Assembly (NCBI GenBank): GCA_947178085.1
Contig: CAMWWS010000074.1
Location: forward strand, 1-9,991
DNA length: 9,991 bases
Origin: an uncultured Lachnospiraceae bacterium
GTDB lineage: Bacteria > Bacillota_A > Clostridia > Lachnospirales > Lachnospiraceae
Direction of reading: 5' to 3'
Of this stretch, positions 1 through 6,085 are shown one piece after another (the stretch's first letter is position 1; the number at the start of each line of letters is the position of its first letter). The notes beneath the pieces were generated by a model, which was not told where the DNA came from, made no database searches, and saw nothing but the letters and a program-made list of their open reading frames with translations. The position numbers and the translations under genes were made by a program.

Positions 1-118
1 CTTCATTTTTGCACAATCTGCGCATAAATCAGCTAAGTGTTATTAAATGTATCGGATATTTTTCAAAAGACTTTAGGGCTGTTCATATTTTTATTTTTTT
101 ATTTTCATCTATCACCCG
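1..118. other. AT-rich non-coding flank
   Basis: No gene is supported here. One plus-strand frame stays open across the segment, but it has no start within the window and no recognisable protein motif. A T-rich run lies at about 87-105, just beyond the stop of the minus-strand regulator. I see no GC-rich hairpin next to it that would make a convincing terminator in either direction. The segment is most likely the 3' flank of the regulator gene. Confidence 0.4.
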
Positions 119-772
119 TTACTCATAAAGATGAATAGAGGCCAGACGGCATAATATTCCGCAGGTTTCTTCCGCCCATGAATAGTTCGACATATATTTG
201 CCGTTAAATAAGGTCTCCTTAATATTTTTTCCCTCCAGCACTTCATAATAATCACAGTAAAACTCATGTCTGTTCACATGGCAGTGCCCTCTGCCATTGC
301 TGAAAACCTCTTCCACTCCATACTCTTCGAAGAGTGTATTCAGGTATACAACCGCTTTGCGATACAGACGCTTTACCTTTTCATCATAATCCCTGCCCTC
401 CCAAAGCAGGTTTATGACCTTTTTCATAGCAACCTCACCCCCACAGTTGTCAATGCAGATTGCAAAAAGTTCTTTTGCCTTATTATTAGTAAATTCAATC
501 AGTTCTCCATCTATAAAAATATCAAATTCACCAAACGTACGGACAGCCATCCTCTTATTAGTTTCGCCCGGTAAATGTTTATTTGCGTCACTATCTTCTA
601 TTGTATTCAATGTGCTGTTTACCAAATGTAGTAGATATTCTGCAGAAATAAAAGCATTTTCAAGATATATGTTATCCCGGTATTCCCCCATCCGCAGTAT
701 ATTCAGATTGTTATAGATACTGTTTACGGATGTTTTAATTTCACGGGCAAGATAAGCGATATATACGTCCAT
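119..772 (-). CDS. SARP-type winged-helix regulator with HisKA-like N-terminus
   Basis: Probable DNA-binding transcription regulator of 217 residues. Residues 75-175 match the winged helix of SARP/OmpR-type regulators: a VRTFGEFDIFIDG strand pair, KAKELFAICIDNCGG, NLLWEG, then a charged recognition helix and the CDYYEVLEG strand. The tail KYMSNYSWAEET resembles the start of the helical domain (BTAD) after the winged helix in response-regulator/SARP proteins of Lachnospiraceae, but it stops early. Residues 7-60 look like a HisKA dimerisation domain: YLAREIKTSVNSI fits the H-box pattern FLSHEIRTPMNAI, and AEYLLHLVNSTLN fits its second helix. The phospho-acceptor histidine is Arg10, so phosphotransfer is unlikely. 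There is no receiver or ATPase domain. Start choice: GGAG lies 7 nt upstream of this ATG. It is divergent from the 1169-residue gene, whose expression it may control (inference). DNA-binding fold is fairly sure; target unknown. Confidence 0.85.
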   Translation of the reverse strand: MDVYIAYLAREIKTSVNSIYNNLNILRMGEYRDNIYLENAFISAEYLLHLVNSTLNTIEDSDANKHLPGETNKRMAVRTFGEFDIFIDGELIEFTNNKAKELFAICIDNCGGEVAMKKVINLLWEGRDYDEKVKRLYRKAVVYLNTLFEEYGVEEVFSNGRGHCHVNRHEFYCDYYEVLEGKNIKETLFNGKYMSNYSWAEETCGILCRLASIHLYE

Positions 773-779
773 AATACAA

Positions 780-783
780 CTCC
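780..783 (-). promoter_or_regulatory. RBS of the SARP-type regulator
   Basis: GGAG on the minus strand lies 7 nt before the ATG at 772. This supports that start over codons further upstream. Confidence 0.6.
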
Positions 784-816
784 AAATAGTACTCTCAACC
801 GTTATCTGTTAAGAAT

Positions 817-844
817 ATTATAAAGTGCATAAATATGAATGCAA
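817..844 (-). promoter_or_regulatory. Putative promoter of the SARP-type regulator
   Basis: Minus-strand reading shows a perfect TATAAT -10 box (817-822) and a weak TTGCAT -35 box (839-844) separated by 16 bp. The expected transcription start near 810 gives a leader of roughly 40 nt. A short inverted repeat, TGCAT (826-830) and ATGCA (839-843) with an 8-bp gap, covers the spacer and the -35 box. It could be an operator, perhaps for autoregulation, but 5-bp arms are weak evidence. Confidence 0.5.
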
Positions 845-955
845 GCTTACAAAAGCCTGTTTTATGGCAAATTTCACTGATTTTTTGTCATTTTTTTAAT
901 TAATGAATGAAAATAGTGGAAAACAGGAAAAATATGATACTTTTCTAATAAAAAA

Positions 956-964
956 TGTGATAAT
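956..964 (+). promoter_or_regulatory. Possible extended -10 element for the large gene
   Basis: TGT followed by GATAAT fits an extended -10 (TGn plus a 5/6 match to TATAAT) about 55 nt before the start codon at 1020. No good -35 box accompanies it; the best at the right distance are poor matches. The surrounding spacer is very AT-rich with several A- and T-tracts, so chance matches are likely. Confidence 0.3.
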
Positions 965-1008
965 ATTAATGTATGTATTATTTATAACTTTTATCAATAT
1001 GTTCTGAC

Positions 1009-1015
1009 GAGGTGG
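1009..1015 (+). promoter_or_regulatory. RBS of the large multidomain gene
   Basis: GAGGTGG ends 4 nt before the ATG at 1020, and its AGG core sits about 7 nt away. This good Shine-Dalgarno match fixes the start of the 1169-residue protein. Confidence 0.7.
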
Positions 1016-1019
1016 CACA

Positions 1020-4000
1020 ATGATATTGCTGAAAGCAAACCCAAAATTGAAAAATGTATTTGCAAAATTGGTTAAAACAATGAATGTTACAGTTGCGTGG
1101 ACCGACGTCTTCGTAATAGTAAATAATAATCTTATTTTAGCGGGTGATGTACGCTCGCTGATTTTCAGTTTTGATAACAGGAAGATATATACAAATATAT
1201 TGGAAATACCGATTAACAGCAGACATATTGACACCATGCCAAGCGACGGTATGTTGGAAAATGTAATAAACATGTGCCTGTATGCTTTCGGTAAATGGGG
1301 CAGCATAGGAGCGCTTCGGGTAGATAAGGATTATGCGTCGCTTAACTCCCTGTTTGAAAGCGTGCTTGCTCCGGTAAATATAGAACCTGCTTTCAACTCG
1401 GAAAACTTCCGATTCTATAGAAACGGCATTCAGGTTACCTATGAAGATACTATACTTGAAGTATTAAAGTTCCTCAGAAGCGAAGGCAAACTAAACGAAG
1501 GTCAAAACCTGATAACCTCATCTGCTGACGAGCCGGAAAAAGAAACTGCAGAAATAGACAATTTTAGTGAAGATGAACCCATGCCGGAAGAATACACACA
1601 TAATAATATGGAAGACAATGAGTATGATTCTGAAATCGGGCTTTGGAACAACCTTATATGGAAAAAGGAATCCTGTGTCTTTGAAAAGCGTTCCGGAAGC
1701 GGTGATTCTGCAGCCATGCCCAGAATAGGACATGACTTCTATATAACCGATAACCTGTGTCCAAGATGCAGGGAAAAACTATACATGGCTATGTATCCTT
1801 CCGGAAAAGAGCTGTTGATTGATACAGAAGAAGGCAGAGTATTTATGGCAAGAACATATACCTGCTATAACTGCAATTCCTTCTACACACCGCGTCCAAA
1901 GAAACTATTGCAGGAAGGCGATATATACAGCTTAAAGTTTGATGTGGACCGGACTGCGTATGAGGACTATCTTTCAATTCTGGGAGAAACTGCTGAAAGG
2001 ACCGCAAATTATAAATTTAATGAATTTGAGTCTGAGCGAAATGGCGGAAAAGATGGCAATGCCAATCCGGACTCTTTCTATATAAATGAATTCAACCGCG
2101 GTACACCTGCGCACGACAACAGAAATGAAGACCAGGACTCAGAATCACTGAATGTCCAGGAGGCATGGAAAAAAACTCATGCCGAACGTGTCCGCGCGGA
2201 GAATGAGAAAGCCGAACGCGAGATTATGGAGCGTGAGCGGCGTGAACGTGAGCGGCTGGAGCGTGAAAAAGAAGATCAGGAAAGACTCGCACGCGAGATA
2301 GCCGAGCAGGAGCACAGGGAATTCGAAAGAATTGAACGCCTGAGAGCAGAGCAGGCACGTTTGGAGCGCGAAAAATTAGAGTGGGAACGTGCCGAACATG
2401 AACGAATAGAGCGTGAAAGAGCAGAACAGGAACGCAGGGACCGCGACAGGGCTGAACGGCTGAGAGCTGAACAGGAGCAACTGGAACGCGAAAAAATGGA
2501 GTGGGAACGTGCCGAACAGGAACGTTTAGAACGTGACAGGGCTGAGCGGGAACGTTTAGAACAGGAAAGAATCGAACGTGACAGAGCTGAACGCGAGCGT
2601 TTAGAACGCGAAAGGCTTGAATGGGAACGGACCAAACAGGAAAGATTAGCGCGTGAGAAGGCTGAGCGGGAACGCTTAGAGCAGGAAAGAATAGAACGTG
2701 AAAAAGCCGATCAGGAAAGGCGGGAACGCGAAAAAGCTGAGTGGGAACGTTTAGAGCGCGAAAAAGCCGAGTTCGAAAAAGCTGAAAAGGAAAGATTAGA
2801 GCGCGAAAGAATAGAACGCGAAAAAGCTGAAAAGGAAAGATTGGAGCGCGAAAGAATAGAACGCGAAAAAGCTGAAAAGGAAAGACTGGAACGCGAAAGA
2901 ATAGAGCGCGAACAGGCCGAAAAAGAGCGGGCTGAGCGCGAAGAAGCCGAGCGTATCAGGAAGGAGCAGGAAAAGCTGGCAATAAGGCAGGAGATATTGC
3001 TCCTTTCAGGAAAAAACACTGATGAATTAAGAAGAATACTATCAGGCTTAGAACACAAAAGCGCAGCACAATCGGAGGAACTTGCATTAAGCGAGGAAGA
3101 GAGCAACTATATGCTGGCTGTGAGGGAGACTCTCCGGACGAAACTGAACGCCAAATATGTCGCGCGCATGAGCACGTTAGGCAATTTATCATACAAACAA
3201 CTTTTCGATTTAAAGAAACAGATTGAAAGTGAATACGTCCTTTATAACGGAGAAAGGGACGATTATCTGGGTAAAATCGATACCTGTCTGAATAAGGCGG
3301 AAGCAGAAATTCTTGATCAAAAGGTAGAGTTAAGCAGAAACAAGTCTTATGCAGAGATTGAACGAATCATGGATGAGATTTCAAAGCGCAGCTGTCCGGA
3401 TGATATAAAGCAGGCTGCTCTTAATAAGCTGGAACAGATAAAATCCGAACGCGCAGGTGTTGAGGTAGAAGACCTGATAGCACACATTCCTCTGCATCTG
3501 GACAGAAAACAGCTTGCAGTATATCTGGAAAAAATAGACAGATATAAAGGCGTTGACCTCTCCCCATATAAAGAGATTTTGGAAGAAAAATCTAATATGG
3601 CGGAAGAAGAAGAAATATCCGCCATGATGAAGCGCGGCGGCAAAAAAGACAGAGCTGCGTTATGGAGCCTATATGAAGAATTGAAAGCAAAAGATTATAA
3701 GGAAGAAAATAAGACGCCATATCTGGAACAGATATATGATAATATCCGCGAAATGGATGAGGAGCAAATCGATAAACTCTGTCCAAGCATTGTGCACCTT
3801 TCTTTCAACGACGGACTTGCAGTATATGAGCAGATTGAACAGGGTACATTTCTTCCTGAAATCAAAACCGATGCTTTGGAAATGATAAAAAGACGCCTTA
3901 CCAAACTCAAGACGGACGAAAGCGTTCAGCTCATGCGTAAATTAAAACTCAATATCGAAGATAACATGACTGACTCCGATTGCGACGGTTTATATTTTTA

Positions 4001-4529
4001 CGATGCCCGTGAAGAGATGAAAAAAGCAAGTGATGAAGAAAACCAAAACAGCTATTACGATAAGTACCATGATGCAATGATGAATGCCATAGACAGTTAT
4101 GCCTCCCCAAGAGAGCCTTATGAATACCCTCTGATGGTCTGCGACGCTTCGCGCAGCCACACCGGAAAAGATGGCTTTGTCATTACTCCCGAACACATTT
4201 TTTACCATACGCTTTTTAATTCCGGCAGGATCAACATTCCGGATATTACAGAAATAAAGGCAAATAAAGGATTATTCAGCAAAGGAATCTATGTAAAATA
4301 CTATGGCGGCAACAAAGAAAAGCTCCCCAATAATATAAATCCGGAAAATTGGGAGGCATTTGCCAAGGTACTGGGTGATTTTGTGAACTATCTCCATGAG
4401 AAACCGGAATCAAGAAGCCTTGAATACATGGCTGAGGAAAGTCATGATGTAAAATGCTGCTATCGCTGCGGTCACATCTATACAAATGGGAATGTATGCC
4501 CGAAATGCGGAAGTAAGATGAATAATTAA
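1020..4529 (+). CDS. Giant zinc-ribbon / charged-helix / PH-like protein
   Basis: Protein of 1169 residues that I do not recognise as a named family. Order of parts: residues 1-160, mixed alpha/beta domain of unknown fold; about 161-210, acidic, probably disordered linker; 211-295, zinc ribbon with C247-x2-C250 and C282-x2-C285; 387-651, an unbroken E/R/K helix of 53 pentapeptide units, consensus (R/K)(A/L/I)E(R/K/Q)E; about 666-975, six helical repeats of about 52 residues; about 1035-1126, a beta-rich segment ending in a helix, like bacterial PH domains; 1147-1163, a C-terminal zinc ribbon (C1147-x2-C1150, C1160-x2-C1163). No signal peptide or membrane span, so cytoplasmic. The PH-like end could bind lipid or protein and the long helix could be a rigid spacer of about 40 nm (inference). 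It is divergent from a SARP-type regulator and convergent with a zinc-ribbon membrane protein. It is very likely a real gene: strong RBS, consistent domain logic, clean terminator. Confidence 0.93.
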   Translation: MILLKANPKLKNVFAKLVKTMNVTVAWTDVFVIVNNNLILAGDVRSLIFSFDNRKIYTNILEIPINSRHIDTMPSDGMLENVINMCLYAFGKWGSIGALRVDKDYASLNSLFESVLAPVNIEPAFNSENFRFYRNGIQVTYEDTILEVLKFLRSEGKLNEGQNLITSSADEPEKETAEIDNFSEDEPMPEEYTHNNMEDNEYDSEIGLWNNLIWKKESCVFEKRSGSGDSAAMPRIGHDFYITDNLCPRCREKLYMAMYPSGKELLIDTEEGRVFMARTYTCYNCNSFYTPRPKKLLQEGDIYSLKFDVDRTAYEDYLSILGETAERTANYKFNEFESERNGGKDGNANPDSFYINEFNRGTPAHDNRNEDQDSESLNVQEAWKKTHAERVRAENEKAEREIMERERRERERLEREKEDQERLAREIAEQEHREFERIERLRAEQARLEREKLEWERAEHERIERERAEQERRDRDRAERLRAEQEQLEREKMEWERAEQERLERDRAERERLEQERIERDRAERERLERERLEWERTKQERLAREKAERERLEQERIEREKADQERREREKAEWERLEREKAEFEKAEKERLERERIEREKAEKERLERERIEREKAEKERLERERIEREQAEKERAEREEAERIRKEQEKLAIRQEILLLSGKNTDELRRILSGLEHKSAAQSEELALSEEESNYMLAVRETLRTKLNAKYVARMSTLGNLSYKQLFDLKKQIESEYVLYNGERDDYLGKIDTCLNKAEAEILDQKVELSRNKSYAEIERIMDEISKRSCPDDIKQAALNKLEQIKSERAGVEVEDLIAHIPLHLDRKQLAVYLEKIDRYKGVDLSPYKEILEEKSNMAEEEEISAMMKRGGKKDRAALWSLYEELKAKDYKEENKTPYLEQIYDNIREMDEEQIDKLCPSIVHLSFNDGLAVYEQIEQGTFLPEIKTDALEMIKRRLTKLKTDESVQLMRKLKLNIEDNMTDSDCDGLYFYDAREEMKKASDEENQNSYYDKYHDAMMNAIDSYASPREPYEYPLMVCDASRSHTGKDGFVITPEHIFYHTLFNSGRINIPDITEIKANKGLFSKGIYVKYYGGNKEKLPNNINPENWEAFAKVLGDFVNYLHEKPESRSLEYMAEESHDVKCCYRCGHIYTNGNVCPKCGSKMNN
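2178..2972 (+). repeat. 15-bp coding repeat array (53 pentapeptide units)
   Basis: Within the large gene, residues 387-651 parse without a single insertion or deletion into 53 five-residue units such as RLERE, RIERE, KAEKE and RAEQE. Longer periods lie on top. The DNA from 2341 aligns with itself at 120-bp steps (2341-2460, 2461-2580, 2581-2700, 2701-2820), with a tryptophan codon at the same place in each copy (2382, 2502, 2622, 2742). From 2781 a 45-bp unit is repeated three times almost exactly. Such nested periods are what repeated unequal exchange or replication slippage in coding DNA would leave. Confidence 0.95.
2781..2915 (+). repeat. Three near-identical 45-bp tandem repeats
   Basis: Units at 2781-2825, 2826-2870 and 2871-2915 encode AEKERLERERIEREK, AEKERLERERIEREK and AEKERLERERIEREQ. 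The first two differ at one base (an A/G change in a leucine codon); the third has a few more changes. This is the youngest-looking part of the pentapeptide array and the likeliest place for copy-number change between strains. Confidence 0.93.
3015..3944 (+). repeat. Six degenerate ~52-residue helical repeats
   Basis: Residues about 666-975 of the large protein repeat a two-helix pattern. The first helices are DELRRILSGLE, KQLFDLKKQIE, AEIERIMDEIS, KQLAVYLEKID, AALWSLYEELK and DGLAVYEQIEQ. Their anchor positions are 670, 728, 780, 832, 881 and 933, so the spacing is 58, 52, 52, 49 and 52 residues. Each is followed by a second helix of the type YLxxIxxxL and a short third element. The DNA no longer shows the repeat, so this duplication is old. 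It suggests an alpha-solenoid, a fold that usually binds other proteins. Confidence 0.7.
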
Positions 4530-4535
4530 TAGAAA

Positions 4536-4579
4536 GCTGATACACGGGATAAGACTACAGTCTTATCCCGTGTATCAGC
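4536..4579. terminator. Bidirectional terminator between convergent genes
   Basis: A perfect 19-bp inverted repeat, arms 4536-4554 and 4561-4579, closes on the 6-nt centre CTACAG, whose outer C and G can also pair. On the plus strand it is followed by ATTTTTAAT, and the stop codon of the 1169-residue gene lies just before it (4527-4529). On the minus strand the stem is followed by a U-rich stretch (TTTCTATTAATTATT). It can therefore serve both transcripts. The plus-strand right arm is also the last coding part of the minus-strand 142-residue gene, whose TAG stop falls in the loop. Confidence 0.9.
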
Positions 4580-4983
4580 ATTTTTAATGTCTCTTCTATA
4601 TGTTTATCCGTTGTGAGCGGAAGCGGCTTTCTTATTTCAGCAAGTTTTTTCATATCCCTGCCATTTAAAGTAATGATGTGTTCCTGCTCACGCTCCGCTG
4701 CCGGAATTACATATTGGTCCATTTCTTTTTCCAATTCATTTAATTTACGCATGATATCGGTAATCTGAGTCTTCCCCAGATTCACAGCATCCAGAAGATC
4801 CTTATAATCCTCTGTTATACGCTGACTGTCCGGTATGTCTGAAAAGATTTCTTCAGGTTCTTCCATAATGCCCGACTCATTGCCGTTCTCATAGACATAC
4901 CTGTTATCCTTAATGTTCCTGTCCAGAAAGTTTAATGTCTGCGTTATTTTTCCGCCCTCGACCGTTATAACGAGCTTCGCCAT
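4555..4983 (-). CDS. Conserved-looking small protein of unknown function
   Basis: Protein of 142 residues, not recognised. It opens with a beta-type stretch (MAKLVITVEGGKITQTLNFL), has an acidic, probably flexible middle (about 34-58), a helix likely to form a coiled coil (about 59-90, with LLDAVNLGKTQITDIMRKLNELEKEM) and a mixed C-terminus. There is no signal peptide, membrane span or cysteine. GGAGG sits 7 nt before the ATG. The gene begins 16 nt after the stop of the upstream 319-residue zinc-ribbon membrane protein, so the two are almost surely co-transcribed and may work together. Its last seven codons and stop lie inside the bidirectional terminator. That it is a real gene is well supported; its job is not. 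Confidence 0.85.
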   Translation of the reverse strand: MAKLVITVEGGKITQTLNFLDRNIKDNRYVYENGNESGIMEEPEEIFSDIPDSQRITEDYKDLLDAVNLGKTQITDIMRKLNELEKEMDQYVIPAAEREQEHIITLNGRDMKKLAEIRKPLPLTTDKHIEETLKMLIHGIRL

Positions 4984-4990
4984 AATACTG

Positions 4991-4996
4991 CCTCCT
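4991..4996 (-). promoter_or_regulatory. RBS of the 142-residue gene
   Basis: Minus-strand AGGAGG, with 7 nt between its end and the ATG at 4983, is close to the ideal Shine-Dalgarno sequence. It lies inside the 16-nt gap after the upstream gene's stop. Confidence 0.7.
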
Positions 4997-4999
4997 AGT

Positions 5000-5959
5000 T
5001 TAGTTCATATTATGCATACTGCCAATCTGAGCGAACTGGCCTTCCTCTTTACGCTCTTTCAAAGCAGCTGTAACCGTTGGAACCGCACCAACTGCCGTAA
5101 ACACATACAGCAGAACCAAATTATAATAATATGTACTGGCTTCCAGATAACCTTCCTGCAGCAACGGTATAACTCCCTTAAATGCACTTAAGATGTTTAC
5201 CTCAAAATATTGTGCAATATCTATAGCCCAGTCCAGATTGTTTCCAAAAAATGTCATAACAATCATCATAAGACAGCTTATTACTACGCCCTTTTTCGTA
5301 AGCTTACCGCCCAAAAGTTCATAGCCCTTGATAGTACATACCGCCATAACGATACCCGATACTGCCGCAACTCTTCCCATCTGACCGAAAACCACTATAC
5401 AGATAACTCCAATCACTGAACCAAGCAGAGCTCCGACGATACCGCCAATCACATTTTCCCTTTTCCCATCATTCTTCCTGCTTGCCAACGTCACATCCTG
5501 ACGTAATCTGCCCGCACATTCAGGGCACAAATGCATATAGCTGCCTCCGCTGACATAGCACGCAGTCTCTGTCTGCTGTCCGCAGAACTGACAGCATGGG
5601 GTAAATCCCCTGCTTTTCATAAAATCAATCAGGGCGTTAATACTGATATTTACATTCTCGCGCAGCTTATCCTGTTTAGGTGTACTTGATAATATCATCG
5701 TAAGCAGGTTGCCTTCCTGAGTCAGGTTCGCAATCGGCTTTACACTTTTTACAAACTGCTTAATATCTGCTTTATCCAATGTACCCATCGGACATTTTGC
5801 GCCAACTGTAACGCTGAACATATACGGATATTGTGAATTAGGAGCATGCAACAGAAATTCAAATTCAGCCCTCTGTCCATATATTACGTTTCTCGCCGCA
5901 TCCAGTCTGAATCCAAGCGAAGCTGCCAACTGTTCATAGTTCTGTGTTAATTTACTCAT
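5000..5959 (-). CDS. Zinc-ribbon membrane protein
   Basis: Protein of 319 residues, not assigned to a named family. Residues 1-118 form a soluble mixed alpha/beta domain. Residues 123-148 look like a zinc ribbon, C123-x2-C126 and C145-x2-C148, with extra Cys122 and Cys134. Hydrophobic segments follow at about 170-191 (glycine-rich, IGGIVGALLGSVIG), 196-211, 223-238 and 279-298, so three or four membrane spans; the C-terminal tail is polar. No signal peptide precedes the soluble part, so the N-terminal domain and ribbon probably face the cytoplasm. GGGAGAGG stands 4 nt before the ATG. It is first in a two-gene operon with the 142-residue protein and converges on the large zinc-ribbon gene. The shared theme of a zinc ribbon in both suggests a link, which is inference. 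Confidence 0.88.
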   Translation of the reverse strand: MSKLTQNYEQLAASLGFRLDAARNVIYGQRAEFEFLLHAPNSQYPYMFSVTVGAKCPMGTLDKADIKQFVKSVKPIANLTQEGNLLTMILSSTPKQDKLRENVNISINALIDFMKSRGFTPCCQFCGQQTETACYVSGGSYMHLCPECAGRLRQDVTLASRKNDGKRENVIGGIVGALLGSVIGVICIVVFGQMGRVAAVSGIVMAVCTIKGYELLGGKLTKKGVVISCLMMIVMTFFGNNLDWAIDIAQYFEVNILSAFKGVIPLLQEGYLEASTYYYNLVLLYVFTAVGAVPTVTAALKERKEEGQFAQIGSMHNMN

Positions 5960-6023
5960 TTGTCCTCTCCCTCATTTTCAATATTTATAAGCTGCACTTC
6001 GTCCATGACATCATGCATATAAT

Positions 6024-6052
6024 ATAATAACTCATATCCCTCTAAAAGTAAA
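6024..6052 (-). promoter_or_regulatory. Putative promoter of the zinc-ribbon membrane protein operon
   Basis: On the minus strand TTTACT (6047-6052, 4/6 to the -35 consensus), a 17-bp spacer and TATTAT (6024-6029, 5/6 to the -10) form a plausible housekeeping promoter. The start codon is at 5959, giving a leader of about 55-60 nt. It suggests this pair has its own promoter apart from the mtnA operon upstream. Confidence 0.45.
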
Positions 6053-6085
6053 AGAAAAATTAGTTTTTTTGTTGTTTTTAAGTAT
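6053..6085 (-). other. Spacer after the 73-residue gene, no clear terminator
   Basis: Downstream of the 73-residue gene the minus strand is A- and T-rich. The only possible stem is AAAAA pairing with TTTTT around CTAA, too weak to count as an intrinsic terminator. Read-through from the mtnA operon into the zinc-ribbon operon is therefore possible. Confidence 0.35.

Noticed and set aside
1..118. Open plus-strand frame at the left edge as the end of an upstream gene
   Set aside because: The stretch is short and AT-rich, with no recognisable protein pattern, and it ends by overlapping the regulator's stop region. An open frame of this length is expected by chance.
896..1306. Minus-strand open frame of 136 codons over the start of the giant gene
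   Set aside because: It overlaps the well-supported start and RBS of the plus-strand gene and has no RBS or family motif of its own. Its hydrophobic look comes from antisense of AT-rich DNA.
2178..2972. Regular short repeats that might suggest a CRISPR array
   Set aside because: The period is 15 bp with no spacers, and the repeats are in frame within a protein. There are no cas genes.
2276..3106. Two minus-strand open frames (2276-2635 and 2711-3106) giving Ser/Arg-rich proteins
   Set aside because: They are the antisense of the GAR/CGN/GAA-rich pentapeptide array. The repeated coding strand keeps other frames open. There is no RBS or independent protein signature.
4276..4545. Minus-strand open frame of 89 codons across the end of the giant gene and the terminator
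   Set aside because: It runs antisense to the conserved C-terminal zinc ribbon and through the hairpin, and it lacks an RBS or motif.
6053..6085. A/T inverted repeat as terminator of the mtnA operon
   Set aside because: The stem would be only A-U pairs of about 5 bp with no GC core, too weak for an intrinsic terminator.
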